Source of the DNA: PALSA-612 sp963791225
Lineage (GTDB): Bacteria; Actinomycetota; Thermoleophilia; Gaiellales; Gaiellaceae
Assembly: GCA_963791225.1 (NCBI GenBank)
Contig: CAWBRV010000008.1
Coordinates: forward strand, 124,001-188,000
Reading direction: 5' to 3'
DNA length: 64,000 nucleotides
Shown here: piece by piece, positions 36,397 through 44,910 of the stretch
Layout: each line of letters starts with the position of its first letter
How positions within the stretch are numbered: position 1 is the stretch's first letter
Notes under the pieces: model-generated
The model's database searches: none
What the model was told of the DNA's origin: nothing
The model's input: only the letters and a program-made list of their open reading frames with translations
Position numbers and translations under genes: made by a program

Positions 36397-37248
36397 CTAG
36401 GCGTGCACCTCTTCGACGGGCTCGACCTCGACGTGCTCGACCGGCAGCTTCGTGTCCTTGCGCAGCCGCTCGATCAGGTCGCCGCGCAGCCAGCTCGACC
36501 GGAGCGCACCGGGGAAGGTCGAGACGATGATCTCGTCGACCCGCTCGTCGCGCACGGTCTGCGTCGCTGCGGTGTAGGGGTCGGGATGCGCCACCTCGGC
36601 GTGCACGTCGATGCCGTCGCTGCGCAGGAGGCCGACCGCCATCCGCAGCCGCCGGTCGGCGTCCGGATGGGAAGGGTGGGTCGAGTCGCTCTGCGGCGAG
36701 AGGATCAGGAAGCTCGCCGGTGACTGCTGCGCCCGCTCGCGGATCTTGTCCAGGAGCGGAGCGCCGACGACCGTCTCGTTCGCGATCACGAGCACGTTGG
36801 CCGGGCCGCCCTCGCGGGCCAGGTCGACGACGACGTGCTCGACGGGGAGCGTGCCGGCGGAGGAGCGCACCCGCTCGACGACGTCCCGGCGCAGCCACCC
36901 TGATCGCTCCTCGGGATGGGTCGAGACGACGATCTCGTCCGGCGGCGGCACGAGCTGGGCGAACGAGTCACGGACGGCCGCGACGGGATCCGACCCGACG
37001 ACGAAGCCCTGCGCGGCGATGCCGTGCGAGCGGAGCAGCTCGAGCGTCTTGTCGAGGCGCCGGCGCGCCGACGCGCGGCGCGTGTCCTCGTAGACGACGT
37101 AGCCGTCGACGGGCGGGTTGACGGGGCAGACCACGGTGACCCGGATCGGGCCTTCGGCCGCCTTGCGGTCGAGCGCCTCGATCAGGCTCTTGCCGGCCAC
37201 GGTCTCGTTGGCGACGACGAGGACGTGCCTGGGCGCAGCCGTGCTCAC
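36397..37248 (-). CDS. Tandem Usp-like (ANETV family) protein
   Basis: 283 soluble residues holding two copies of the same domain. Copy 1 has HVLVVANETVAGKSL and DEIVVSTHPEERSGWLRRD; copy 2 has NVLVIANETVVGAPL and DEIIVSTFPGALRSSWLRGD. Each ends with a strand of the form LPVEHVVVDL or LPVEHVEVEP. The GTG start overlaps the ctaD stop, so it is co-translated with the oxidase. A regulatory or stress-sensing role is inferred from this coupling only. Confidence 0.82.
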   Translation of the reverse strand: MSTAAPRHVLVVANETVAGKSLIEALDRKAAEGPIRVTVVCPVNPPVDGYVVYEDTRRASARRRLDKTLELLRSHGIAAQGFVVGSDPVAAVRDSFAQLVPPPDEIVVSTHPEERSGWLRRDVVERVRSSAGTLPVEHVVVDLAREGGPANVLVIANETVVGAPLLDKIRERAQQSPASFLILSPQSDSTHPSHPDADRRLRMAVGLLRSDGIDVHAEVAHPDPYTAATQTVRDERVDEIIVSTFPGALRSSWLRGDLIERLRKDTKLPVEHVEVEPVEEVHA

Positions 37249-39203
37249 CTGTGGACCTCCTCCTCCCTGGCGTGCACCGAATCGGCCGTCGCCGCCTCCT
37301 CCGCCATGATCGCGTGCCTGGCGCCCTCGACGCCGTACTCGTACGGGCCGGCGACGACCGTCGGGATGGCGTCGAAGTTGAAGACGGGCGGCGGTGACGA
37401 GACCTGCCACTCGAGCGAGTGCGCGCGCCACGGGTTCGCCGGTGCGATCGGGCCGCGCACCCAGCTGTTGATCATGTTGTAGAGGAAGATCAGGACCGAC
37501 GCGCCGAGGACGAACGAGCAGATCGAGATGAACATGTTGATCCCGCCGAAGCGCGGCGCGTAGTCGGCGACGCGGCGCGGCATCCCCTGCAGGCCGATGT
37601 AGTGCATCGGGAAGAACGTGGCGTTGAAGAAGATCAGCGTCAGCCAGAAGTGGATCTTCCCGAGCCGCTCGTCGTACATCCGGCCGGTCATCTTCGGATA
37701 CCAGAAGTAGAGCCCGGCGAAGATCGTCATCAGCGAGCCGCCGAAGAGCACGTAGTGGATGTGGGCGACGATGAAGTACGTGTCCGAGGCGTGGATGTCG
37801 ATCGGCACGGAGCCGAGGTAGATGCCGGACAGGCCGCCGATCAGGAAATTGGCGACGAAGCCGAGTGCGAACAACATGGGCGTGGTGAATCTGATCCGCC
37901 CTTCCCATAAGGTCGCGAGCCAGCTGAAGACCTTGATGCCCGTCGGAATCGCGATCAGCAGCGTCGTCACCATCATCGGCACGCGTAACCACGGCGCCAT
38001 CCCGGCCACGAACATGTGGTGCGCCCAGACGGAGAAGCCGAGGATCAGGATCGCGATCAGCGAGAAGGCCATCAGCCGGTAGCCGAAGATCGGTTTCCTG
38101 GCGAAGGTCGCGATCACCTCCGAGACGATCCCGAAGCCGGGCAGCATCATGATGTACACCGCCGGGTGCGAGTAGAACCAGAAGATGTGCTGGTACCCCA
38201 GCACGTACCCGCCTCCGATCGGGTCGAAGAAGTGCGTGTGCATGACCCGGTCGAACATCGCGAAGAACTGCGAGCCGGCGATGAACGGCGTCGCCAGGAC
38301 GACGAGGAGCGAGGTCGTGAAGTTCGCCCAGACGAGGAGCGGCATGCGCCAGAACGTCATCCCGGGCGCCCGCATGGTGATGATCGTGACCAGGAAGTTG
38401 AGCGCGGTCATGATCGACGAGGCACCTGCCCACTGGACGCCCATGTTGAAGAACACCTGCCCGAGGGGCTGGTGGCTCGCGAGCGGCGCGTAGCCCGTCC
38501 AACCGGTCGCGAACGGGCCTCCGGGCACGAGCATCGAGGAGGCGAACATGACCCCGGCGATCGGGAGCAGCCAGTACGAGAGCGCGTTCAGCCGCGGGAA
38601 GGCCATGTCCGGCGCGCCCAGCATCAGCGGGATCACGTAGTTCCCGATCCCGGCGAAGACCGGGATGATGAACAGGAAGATCATCAGCGTCGCGTGCACG
38701 GACACGAGGCCGTTGAAGGTCTGCGTGTCCACGTACTGCATGCCGGGCTTCGCCAGCTCTGCGCGGAACACGAGCGCCAGGAGCCCGCCGAGGATGAAGA
38801 AGACGAAGGTCGTGCAGATGTACTGGATCCCGATCACCTTGTGATCGGTGTTGACGCGGAAGTAGTCCTTCCAGCTCTTGGCGCCGTGGCCGGAGTGGTC
38901 CTCGGGACGGGTCGGCTGGCCGATCGCGTAGCCGAGCCAGTAGTCGAAGCCGCCGATGCCGGCGAGGAAGCCGAGCGGGATCGTGACCAGGCTGATCGTC
39001 GTGATCACGGTCCCGTCCCAGATCGGGTGCCAGCCTTCCAGCCAGCGGACGAGCACCATGATCAGCGCGCCGAAGCCGAAGAGGAGCGGGATCGTCCACA
39101 GGCAGCGGACGTAGCCCGGCTGGAGCAGCCGGCGAATGCCCCGCGGCCGCGGCGGCGCCGGAACAGGCGCGTGCATGTCGTGCCCGGCCGTGATGGCCGT
39201 CAC
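37245..39203 (-). CDS. ctaD: Haem-copper oxidase subunit I, A2-type
   Basis: 652 residues from GTG, longer than typical (about 540) because of extra N-terminal helices and a C-terminal extension. Haem and CuB ligands: SVHATLMI, WFYSHPAVYIMMLPG, and HIHYVLFGG. The proton-channel segment has YSHPAVY instead of the usual GHPEVY, the mark of A2-family oxidases (as in Thermus and Rhodothermus caa3), where Tyr-Ser replaces the Glu. Operon order is ctaC-ctaD-Usp. Confidence 0.95.
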   Translation of the reverse strand: MTAITAGHDMHAPVPAPPRPRGIRRLLQPGYVRCLWTIPLLFGFGALIMVLVRWLEGWHPIWDGTVITTISLVTIPLGFLAGIGGFDYWLGYAIGQPTRPEDHSGHGAKSWKDYFRVNTDHKVIGIQYICTTFVFFILGGLLALVFRAELAKPGMQYVDTQTFNGLVSVHATLMIFLFIIPVFAGIGNYVIPLMLGAPDMAFPRLNALSYWLLPIAGVMFASSMLVPGGPFATGWTGYAPLASHQPLGQVFFNMGVQWAGASSIMTALNFLVTIITMRAPGMTFWRMPLLVWANFTTSLLVVLATPFIAGSQFFAMFDRVMHTHFFDPIGGGYVLGYQHIFWFYSHPAVYIMMLPGFGIVSEVIATFARKPIFGYRLMAFSLIAILILGFSVWAHHMFVAGMAPWLRVPMMVTTLLIAIPTGIKVFSWLATLWEGRIRFTTPMLFALGFVANFLIGGLSGIYLGSVPIDIHASDTYFIVAHIHYVLFGGSLMTIFAGLYFWYPKMTGRMYDERLGKIHFWLTLIFFNATFFPMHYIGLQGMPRRVADYAPRFGGINMFISICSFVLGASVLIFLYNMINSWVRGPIAPANPWRAHSLEWQVSSPPPVFNFDAIPTVVAGPYEYGVEGARHAIMAEEAATADSVHAREEEVHR

Positions 39204-40264
39204 TTCCCACCCCCCTTCGACGACTGGACGAGATATTGCACGAGTGCGGCGAGGTCAGGCTTGGAGATCGTCTGGCCGAAGTTCGGCGGCATCACGCCCG
39301 CCGGGTAGCCCGGCGCGATATACGCGTTCGGGTTCACGATCGACTCGTGGATGAAAGGCCGAAGCGGCTGTCCCGCGCCCTTGGCCTCGACCGGCAGCTT
39401 GTCGAGGTCGGGTCCGACCGTGCCGGTCGAGCCGGCGGCCGTCAGCGTGTGGCAGCTCCCGCAGCCGTTCGCCGTGAAGACGGCCTTGCCGCCCGCCGCG
39501 CCGCCCGACTGCCTGCCGGAGCCGCCGGTCGGGCCTGCAGGCGAGCCGCCGGGCAAACCGGCCGCCCACTTCTTCGCCGAGAAGTCGCCTGCGCTCAGGA
39601 CGATCGCGGAGCGGCGCATGAGCGCGTGCCCGAGGCCACAGAGCTCCGTGCAGATGACCGGATACGTGCCCACCTTCGTCGGGGTGATCTTCAGTGGGTT
39701 CGTGCGGCCGGGAACGGCGTCCTGCTTCTGGGCGAACTCGGGCACCCAGAACGAGTGCAGGACGTCCACCGACGTGATCTCGAGGATCGTCGAGCGGTCG
39801 ATCGGCAGGTACAAGTTGGGCGACGTCACGCCCTTGGCCGGCCCGTCCTTGTAGGTGAACGTCCACGTGAACTGCTGGGCGGTCACGTCGACATGGAGCG
39901 CATTCTTCGGCGTCGTGCCGTTGTCGTGGAGCACGATCGCGCTGGCAATCGCGATCACGGTGACGAGTGCCGTCGGGATCGCCGTCCACACGATCTCGAG
40001 CCCCGTGTGGCCGTGGATCGGCGGCCCGTCCGAATCGTCGTCCGGATGTGCGCGGAAGCGCCAGACCGAGTAGAGGATCGCAGCGGCAACGATCGAGAAG
40101 ATGAAGATCGCGATGCCCGTCGCGAGCCAGTAGGTGAAGTCGATCCGGTCAGCCTCTCTCGACGCCGAGACGGGAAGCCAGGGAATCAGCACCGCTATGG
40201 CCGTCGTGACGGCCGCGATCGCGGCCGCGAGCAGGGCGAGTTGGACGATCGCTCTCCTCCGCAC
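39200..40264 (-). CDS. ctaC: Cytochrome c oxidase subunit II fused to cytochrome c (caa3)
   Basis: 354 residues. Two membrane helices (about 8-28, 46-68), a cupredoxin domain with the CuA site LHSFWVPEF ... CTELCGLGHALM, a Gly/Ser/Pro linker near 240, then a cytochrome c domain with CGSCH and Met in VMPPNFG. This is the caa3 architecture, accepting electrons from a soluble or membrane cytochrome c. GTG start; stop overlaps ctaD by 4 bp. Confidence 0.96.
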   Translation of the reverse strand: MRRRAIVQLALLAAAIAAVTTAIAVLIPWLPVSASREADRIDFTYWLATGIAIFIFSIVAAAILYSVWRFRAHPDDDSDGPPIHGHTGLEIVWTAIPTALVTVIAIASAIVLHDNGTTPKNALHVDVTAQQFTWTFTYKDGPAKGVTSPNLYLPIDRSTILEITSVDVLHSFWVPEFAQKQDAVPGRTNPLKITPTKVGTYPVICTELCGLGHALMRRSAIVLSAGDFSAKKWAAGLPGGSPAGPTGGSGRQSGGAAGGKAVFTANGCGSCHTLTAAGSTGTVGPDLDKLPVEAKGAGQPLRPFIHESIVNPNAYIAPGYPAGVMPPNFGQTISKPDLAALVQYLVQSSKGGGK

Positions 40265-40345
40265 GGGCGATCGCAGCGTACTAGAACCGGAACCGGTACC
40301 CCGACCCCCTCGAACGTGTATTCAGGCACGGACTGTCGCTGCCGA

Positions 40346-40351
40346 TACGCG
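40346..40351 (+). promoter_or_regulatory. -10 box before the MshEN gene
   Basis: TACGCG, 7 nt before ATG 40359; weaker match than the others. Confidence 0.35.
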
Positions 40352-40358
40352 TGTGTCG

Positions 40359-40940
40359 ATGTCCGACCAAGCGCTCAGCCGTCGCCTGCGCGAAATCAGG
40401 GAAGCCGAGACGATTCCCGACCCTGCGCCCGGGCCCGGCTCGGCAGAGGACGAGGAGCCGGATCAGCCGCAGCTGGCGCGCCGCCGCCCGCTCGGCGAGT
40501 TGCTCATCGCCAAGGGGCTCCTGACCGAGGAGACGCTCGACGCCGCGCTCGAGCAGCAGCGCCAGGACGGCAGGCCGCTCGGCCAGATCCTGCTCGCGGC
40601 GGGAGCCCTGACGCCTCAGAACCTCGCCCGCACACTCACCGAGCAGCACGGCTTCGACTTCTCCGGGTCGCTGCGCGAGCGCCTGGCGACCGGCGAGCAG
40701 AGCCCGGCGGACAGCGAGTCCGACGAGCCGGAGCCGACCGAGGAATATCTGCTCCTCGAGTTCGGCAACCCCGAGCCAATTCATGTCGCGACGGCATTCC
40801 TCGACGCCGCAGACGTCGCGTTCGAGCTGATCGAGGACGAGCAACCCGAGGGGCTCGAGATCATCCGCTTCCGCGACGGCGAGCGCGAGCAACTCTGGTC
40901 GTACCGCCGCGAGGACGAGGACACCGCGCAGGCGCCCTAG
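40359..40940 (+). CDS. Stand-alone MshEN (type II secretion E N-terminal) domain protein
   Basis: 193 residues. An acidic, Pro-rich N-terminus is followed by two 24-residue motifs (44-67 and 73-96), PLGELLIAKGLLTEETLDAA and PLGQILLAAGALTPQNL, separated by five residues: this is the MshEN layout that binds c-di-GMP, with Pro in place of the first Arg of each motif. No ATPase domain follows; the tail (100-193) is acidic. The TAG stop was ancestrally shared with the convergent transporter gene. Confidence 0.78.
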   Translation: MSDQALSRRLREIREAETIPDPAPGPGSAEDEEPDQPQLARRRPLGELLIAKGLLTEETLDAALEQQRQDGRPLGQILLAAGALTPQNLARTLTEQHGFDFSGSLRERLATGEQSPADSESDEPEPTEEYLLLEFGNPEPIHVATAFLDAADVAFELIEDEQPEGLEIIRFRDGEREQLWSYRREDEDTAQAP

Positions 40941-40950
40941 CCGAGCTGGT
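40939..40950. repeat. Target-site duplication, left copy
   Basis: AGCCGAGCTGGT, identical to 41305-41316; flanks the inserted element. Confidence 0.85.
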
Positions 40951-41304
40951 TTCCCAAGGGGGAAACAGCCGGTTTCCCCCTTGAGCCCCCTTCCCTTTCG
41001 TAACGCGTCTCCAGCCGCGCGAGCTACGCCCGGTCATGCCCGGGCTTCGCGGCGATCCGTTGCGCGTCGCCAAGGGTGCTAGGAGCGTCGATCCGAGAGG
41101 ATCAGCCACCCCTCGACGAAGGCCCGAGCACAACACTGAGTAGGACCACCGTTTCTGAACGGGTGAAGGTGACGGGTCGCCGCCCCGCGCGGGGCGATCC
41201 GCTGCGAAGTCCGGGCTTTGCCCGGACGTAGCTCTGGCCATCGGCGACGCGCTGCGATGGGGAAGGGGGCCCCACGGGGGAAACCGGCCGTTTCCCCCGT
41301 GTTC
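40951..41304. mobile_element. MITE-like inverted-repeat element, copy A (354 bp)
   Basis: Terminal modules of about 104 bp (40951-41054 and 41200-41304) are inverted copies of each other, around a 145-bp unique centre. Each module starts with a hairpin of GGGGGAAAC and GTTTCCCCC around a 5-nt loop, continues with GCCCCCTTCCC and GAGCTACG, and ends with a CCCGG/CCGGG hairpin and CTTCGC. It is flanked by a perfect 12-bp direct repeat. No ORF inside, so it must be mobilised in trans or be a relic. It also supplies bidirectional terminator hairpins between the convergent genes. Confidence 0.85.
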
Positions 41305-43585
41305 AGCCGAGCTGGTAGGGCACCGACGAGAGGATCACGCGCGGCTCGAAGATCAGGAGCCGCTTCAGGTAGAGCGCGCGCTGGTTGTGGAGGACGCGGC
41401 TGAGGCCGCTGACGACGATCTCGGGGATGATCACGGCCACGACCACGTCGGGGTCGGCGGTGAGCTCGCGCACGTAGCGGAGCAGCGGGTCGCCGACGTC
41501 GCGGTAGTGGGCCTCGTCGATCTCGAGCGGGAGGTCGGTGCCGAGGGCCGCCCACTCGAACTGCATGCGCTGTGCCTCGGCGCCGTCGAACGCGAAGCTG
41601 ACCGCGCACGTGTCCTGGATCCCGAGCGTCTGGGCGTAGTTGGCGGCCCGGAGCGAGGCGGCGTGCCCGCCTGACACGAACACACGGCAGACGAGCCGCT
41701 TCGGCAGCGCCTGCCCCTCCCCGACGAGGGGCACGTCGGTGACCACGACACCCGGCTCCCGCAGCAGGCGGAGCTTGAGCGAGAAGGCGGTGCGGCGGCT
41801 GATCGCCGTCAGTAACGACTTGCGGCGGAACTGCTCCGGGATGACGACGGTGACGAAGGACGACTCTCCGCGCGGAAGCTGCCAGACGTAGTCCAGGACC
41901 GCGTCGGCGGGACTGTCCTCGCGCTCCAGCGCCTCGATCACCGTCCCGCCGCCCGACCAGTCCCACCAGCGCCCACGCAGGTCACGGCCGCTCGAGCCGA
42001 GCACGTGGATCGGATGGAAGTCGTGGTCGGCGACCTCCCGCGCGTACCAGTTCGCGAGTCGCGTGGCCTCGTCGAAAGCGTCGACGTAGAGGACGGTGGT
42101 GTTCGTCGGCTGCGGCGCGGACGCGATCGCGATCGCACCGGCGCGGAGACGGCGGCCGATGCGCCGGTAGTGGCGCTTGATCCCGTAGAAGCCGAGCACC
42201 AGCAGCGGGATCGCGACCATCACGGCCCACGCGCCCTCGGTGAACTTCGTCTGGATCACGAGCAGGGTCACGACCCCGGTCGCGGTCGCGCCGACCCCGT
42301 TGATCACCGCGCGTCGCTTCCACCCCGCGCCGCGTGTCCGCCGCCAGTAGCGCACCATGCCCGCCTGCGAGAGCGTGAACGCCGTGAAGACGCCGATCAC
42401 GTACAGGTGGATCAGCGAGTTGACGTTGGCCTGGAAGACGACGATCAGGGCGGCCGCCAGGGCCGTCAGCACGACGATGCCGTTCGAGTAGACGAGACGG
42501 TCGCCGAGGTTCACGAACTGCCGGGGGAAGAAGCGGTCGCGGGCGAGGAGCGCCGCGAGCCGCGGGAAGCCCTGGTAGGACGTGTTGGCCGCGAAGATCA
42601 GAATCGCGAGCGTGGTCCCCTGCACCACGTAGTACATCGCGGCGCCGGTACTTCCAGCCGGGAAGACGCCGCGTGCGATCTCGGAGAGGACGGAGTCCGT
42701 CGAGCTCGGCCGCGCGTGCATCTGCACGGCGAGGTAGGACACGCCGAGGAAGAGGCTGATCGCGAGGCCGGCCATGATCATGAGCGTCCGCGCGGCGTTC
42801 TTCGACTGTGGCCGCCGGAACGCGGTGACGCCGTTCGAGATCGCCTCGACACCGGTCAGCGCGCTCGAGCCGGATGCGAACGCCCGCAGGACGAGGAAGA
42901 GGCTGACCGTTCCGGCCCCCGCGGCGAGCGGGTGAACGTTGACCGCCTGCGGCGTTTCGCCCGTGGCGATCTTCCAGAGGCCGACGCCGATCAGCGCGTA
43001 CAGCGCGGCCAGGAACGCGTAGGTGGGGAGCGCGAACAGGATCCCCGACTCGCGCACCCCGCGCAGGTTCACGAGCATGATCACGAGGATGCAACCCAGC
43101 GCCAGCGGCACCTTGAGATGGGTCAGCGACGGCGCCGCCGAGGTGATCGCGAGGATCCCGGCAGCGACCGACACGGCCACGGTCAGCACGTAGTCCGTGA
43201 GCAGCGCCGCGCCGGCGACGAGGCTCGGCAGTGTTCCGAGATTGTCCTTCGCCACGACGTAGGCGCCGCCGCTCGTCTCGTACGCCTTGACGGTCTGCGT
43301 GTACGACAGGGCGACGATCGCGAGCAGCAGCGCGATCGCGACCGAGATCGGCAGGATCAGGTGGAGCGAAGCTGTCCCGGCGGCGAGGAGCACGACCATG
43401 CCCGCCTCGGTCGCGTAGGCGACGGACGAGAGCGGGTCGGAGGCGAAGATCGGGAGCGCCAGGAACTTCGGGAGAAGCGTCTCCTCCATCTCGCCGGTCG
43501 CCATCGGGCGGCCGACGATGGCGCGCCGGATCGGCGTCCGCCCGGGAGGCGCCGGCCGGACCGGCTTCAGGTCGCCTGCGCTCAC
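41303..43585 (-). CDS. KimA-like APC-superfamily potassium transporter
   Basis: 760 residues from GTG. Residues 1-45 cytoplasmic; about 12 membrane helices follow, starting LPKFLALPIFASDPLSSVAY, the hallmark of KimA (YdaO)-type permeases. A ~270-residue cytoplasmic C-terminal region has Usp-like strands (TTVLYVDAFDEATRLANWY). KimA transports K+ with protons and in Bacillus is controlled by c-di-AMP. The stop TGA is completed by two bases of the inserted element. Next to a UspA gene and a Kdp-type regulator pair. GTG 43585 is 8 nt after the previous stop; longer upstream frame rejected. Confidence 0.85.
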   Translation of the reverse strand: MSAGDLKPVRPAPPGRTPIRRAIVGRPMATGEMEETLLPKFLALPIFASDPLSSVAYATEAGMVVLLAAGTASLHLILPISVAIALLLAIVALSYTQTVKAYETSGGAYVVAKDNLGTLPSLVAGAALLTDYVLTVAVSVAAGILAITSAAPSLTHLKVPLALGCILVIMLVNLRGVRESGILFALPTYAFLAALYALIGVGLWKIATGETPQAVNVHPLAAGAGTVSLFLVLRAFASGSSALTGVEAISNGVTAFRRPQSKNAARTLMIMAGLAISLFLGVSYLAVQMHARPSSTDSVLSEIARGVFPAGSTGAAMYYVVQGTTLAILIFAANTSYQGFPRLAALLARDRFFPRQFVNLGDRLVYSNGIVVLTALAAALIVVFQANVNSLIHLYVIGVFTAFTLSQAGMVRYWRRTRGAGWKRRAVINGVGATATGVVTLLVIQTKFTEGAWAVMVAIPLLVLGFYGIKRHYRRIGRRLRAGAIAIASAPQPTNTTVLYVDAFDEATRLANWYAREVADHDFHPIHVLGSSGRDLRGRWWDWSGGGTVIEALEREDSPADAVLDYVWQLPRGESSFVTVVIPEQFRRKSLLTAISRRTAFSLKLRLLREPGVVVTDVPLVGEGQALPKRLVCRVFVSGGHAASLRAANYAQTLGIQDTCAVSFAFDGAEAQRMQFEWAALGTDLPLEIDEAHYRDVGDPLLRYVRELTADPDVVVAVIIPEIVVSGLSRVLHNQRALYLKRLLIFEPRVILSSVPYQLG
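41305..41316. repeat. Target-site duplication, right copy
   Basis: AGCCGAGCTGGT, encoding the last residues of the transporter on the minus strand. Confidence 0.85.
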
Positions 43586-43593
43586 AACGGCTG

Positions 43594-44079
43594 CTACGCG
43601 ACCTTCGCGGCCACGCCGGCGGCCGCAGCTGCGCGAGCGGAGATGACCATGACGCGGCAGGCCGAGTGCTTGAGCACGTAGGTGGCCGTCGACCCGAGCC
43701 GCATCCGCCCGGACCGTGCGAACTGCTCCTCGCCGACAACAACGATCAGGCTCGCGCCGACCCGCTCGGCGGTGTCGAGGATCTCCGGGCCGGCCGCGTG
43801 ACACCGGGGGAGCGTGCGCCTGCTCGTCACGCCGTAGCGCTCGGCGGCCGCCTCGCAGCGCGCGAGCAGGTCGCGCGCACGGCGGCGTGCGGCCTCCTCT
43901 CCCGGCGGCGGCTGCGCGTCGAGCGGGAACTCGAGCGGCACCTCGAGCACGTGCACGAACACGAGCTCTCCCTTCTGCGCCACGAGTTGCGCTGCGACCG
44001 CCGTCGCGTGCATCGACTCGTCGCAGTCGGTGACGGCCACGACGATGCGGCGATGCTCGGCGGGCGCGATCCGTGCCAT
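43594..44079 (-). CDS. Universal stress protein UspA family
   Basis: 161 residues: IVVAVTDCDESMHATAVAAQ opens the first strand and helix, VGASLIVVVGEEQF follows, and MRLGSTATYVLKHSACRVMV closes with a LGSTATYV ATP-loop-like segment. Eight bp upstream of the transporter gene, so one transcript and probably a partner of it. Confidence 0.88.
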   Translation of the reverse strand: MARIAPAEHRRIVVAVTDCDESMHATAVAAQLVAQKGELVFVHVLEVPLEFPLDAQPPPGEEAARRRARDLLARCEAAAERYGVTSRRTLPRCHAAGPEILDTAERVGASLIVVVGEEQFARSGRMRLGSTATYVLKHSACRVMVISARAAAAAGVAAKVA

Positions 44080-44217
44080 CCCGATGCCACCGTAGGCAGC
44101 GCCGGCTGAACGTCTCGCTAAGGCTCAGCCGGGTCGTCTCAAGATGGTCTTAACGCCGCGAAACCGGCCTTGTCCCGGGCCGCGTCCAAACGGCGGGGTC
44201 AGACGCCGACGCGTGCT

Positions 44218-44910
44218 CTACAAGCCCGGATCGACGAGCCTGTAGCCCACGCCGGGCTCCGTGAGGATGTAGCTCGGGCGCGCGGGGTCGGGCTCGATCT
44301 TTCGGCGCAGATGCGACACGTAGACGTGCAGGTAGTTGGACTCGCGGCTGTAGGCCGGCCCCCATACGCGCTTGAGGATCATCGGGTGCGTGAGGAGGCG
44401 TCCCTCGTTCTCCGCCAGGAGGCGCAAGAGCTCGTACTCGGTCGGCGTCAGTGAGACGGCCTGCCCGCGGACGGTGACGAGGCGCTTGCGCACGTCGAGC
44501 ACTAGCTCGCCGATCTCGATCACCGGCTCGCGTTCGGGCGTCGAGCGCCGGAGAGCGGCGCGGAGCCGCGCAAGCAGCTCCTCGACGCTGAACGGCTTCG
44601 TGACGTAGTCGTCCGCGCCGGCGTCGAGTGCAGCCACCTTTTCGGCCTCGTCCTCGACGGCCGAGAGCACGAGGATCGGCGCGGTGCTCCATTCCCGCAG
44701 CTGGCGGCAGACCGCGGTGCCGCGGCCGTCCGGCAGCAGCAGGTCGAGGATCACTGCTTCCGGGGGCCGGGCGGCCGCTGCGGCGAGCGCCTCGCCCGCC
44801 GTCCGGGCCGTGTCCACCTCGTAGCCTTCGCGGTGCAGCGTGATCTCGAGCGCGCGCAGGATCTGCGGCTCGTCGTCGACGACGAGGACCCGCGTGCCGT
44901 TGCCGGTCAC
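44218..44910 (-). CDS. kdpE: OmpR/KdpE-type response regulator
   Basis: 230 residues from GTG overlapping the kinase stop. Receiver domain: VLVVDDEPQILRAL, phosphoacceptor Asp in VILDLLLPDGRG, and KPFSVEELLAR. Winged-helix output domain with SLTPTEYELLRLL and RESNYLHVYVSHLRRKIE, the KdpE type. Expected target kdpFABC is absent here; the KimA-like transporter downstream is the likely alternative. Confidence 0.92.
   Translation of the reverse strand: MTGNGTRVLVVDDEPQILRALEITLHREGYEVDTARTAGEALAAAAARPPEAVILDLLLPDGRGTAVCRQLREWSTAPILVLSAVEDEAEKVAALDAGADDYVTKPFSVEELLARLRAALRRSTPEREPVIEIGELVLDVRKRLVTVRGQAVSLTPTEYELLRLLAENEGRLLTHPMILKRVWGPAYSRESNYLHVYVSHLRRKIEPDPARPSYILTEPGVGYRLVDPGL

Noticed and set aside
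41079..41966. Open frame running through element A
   Set aside because: Shadow of the transporter C-terminus; no transposase-like motif inside the element.
43586..43804. N-terminal extension of the transporter frame
   Set aside because: Overlaps the Usp gene in another frame and has no family similarity; GTG 43585 fits the gene boundary.
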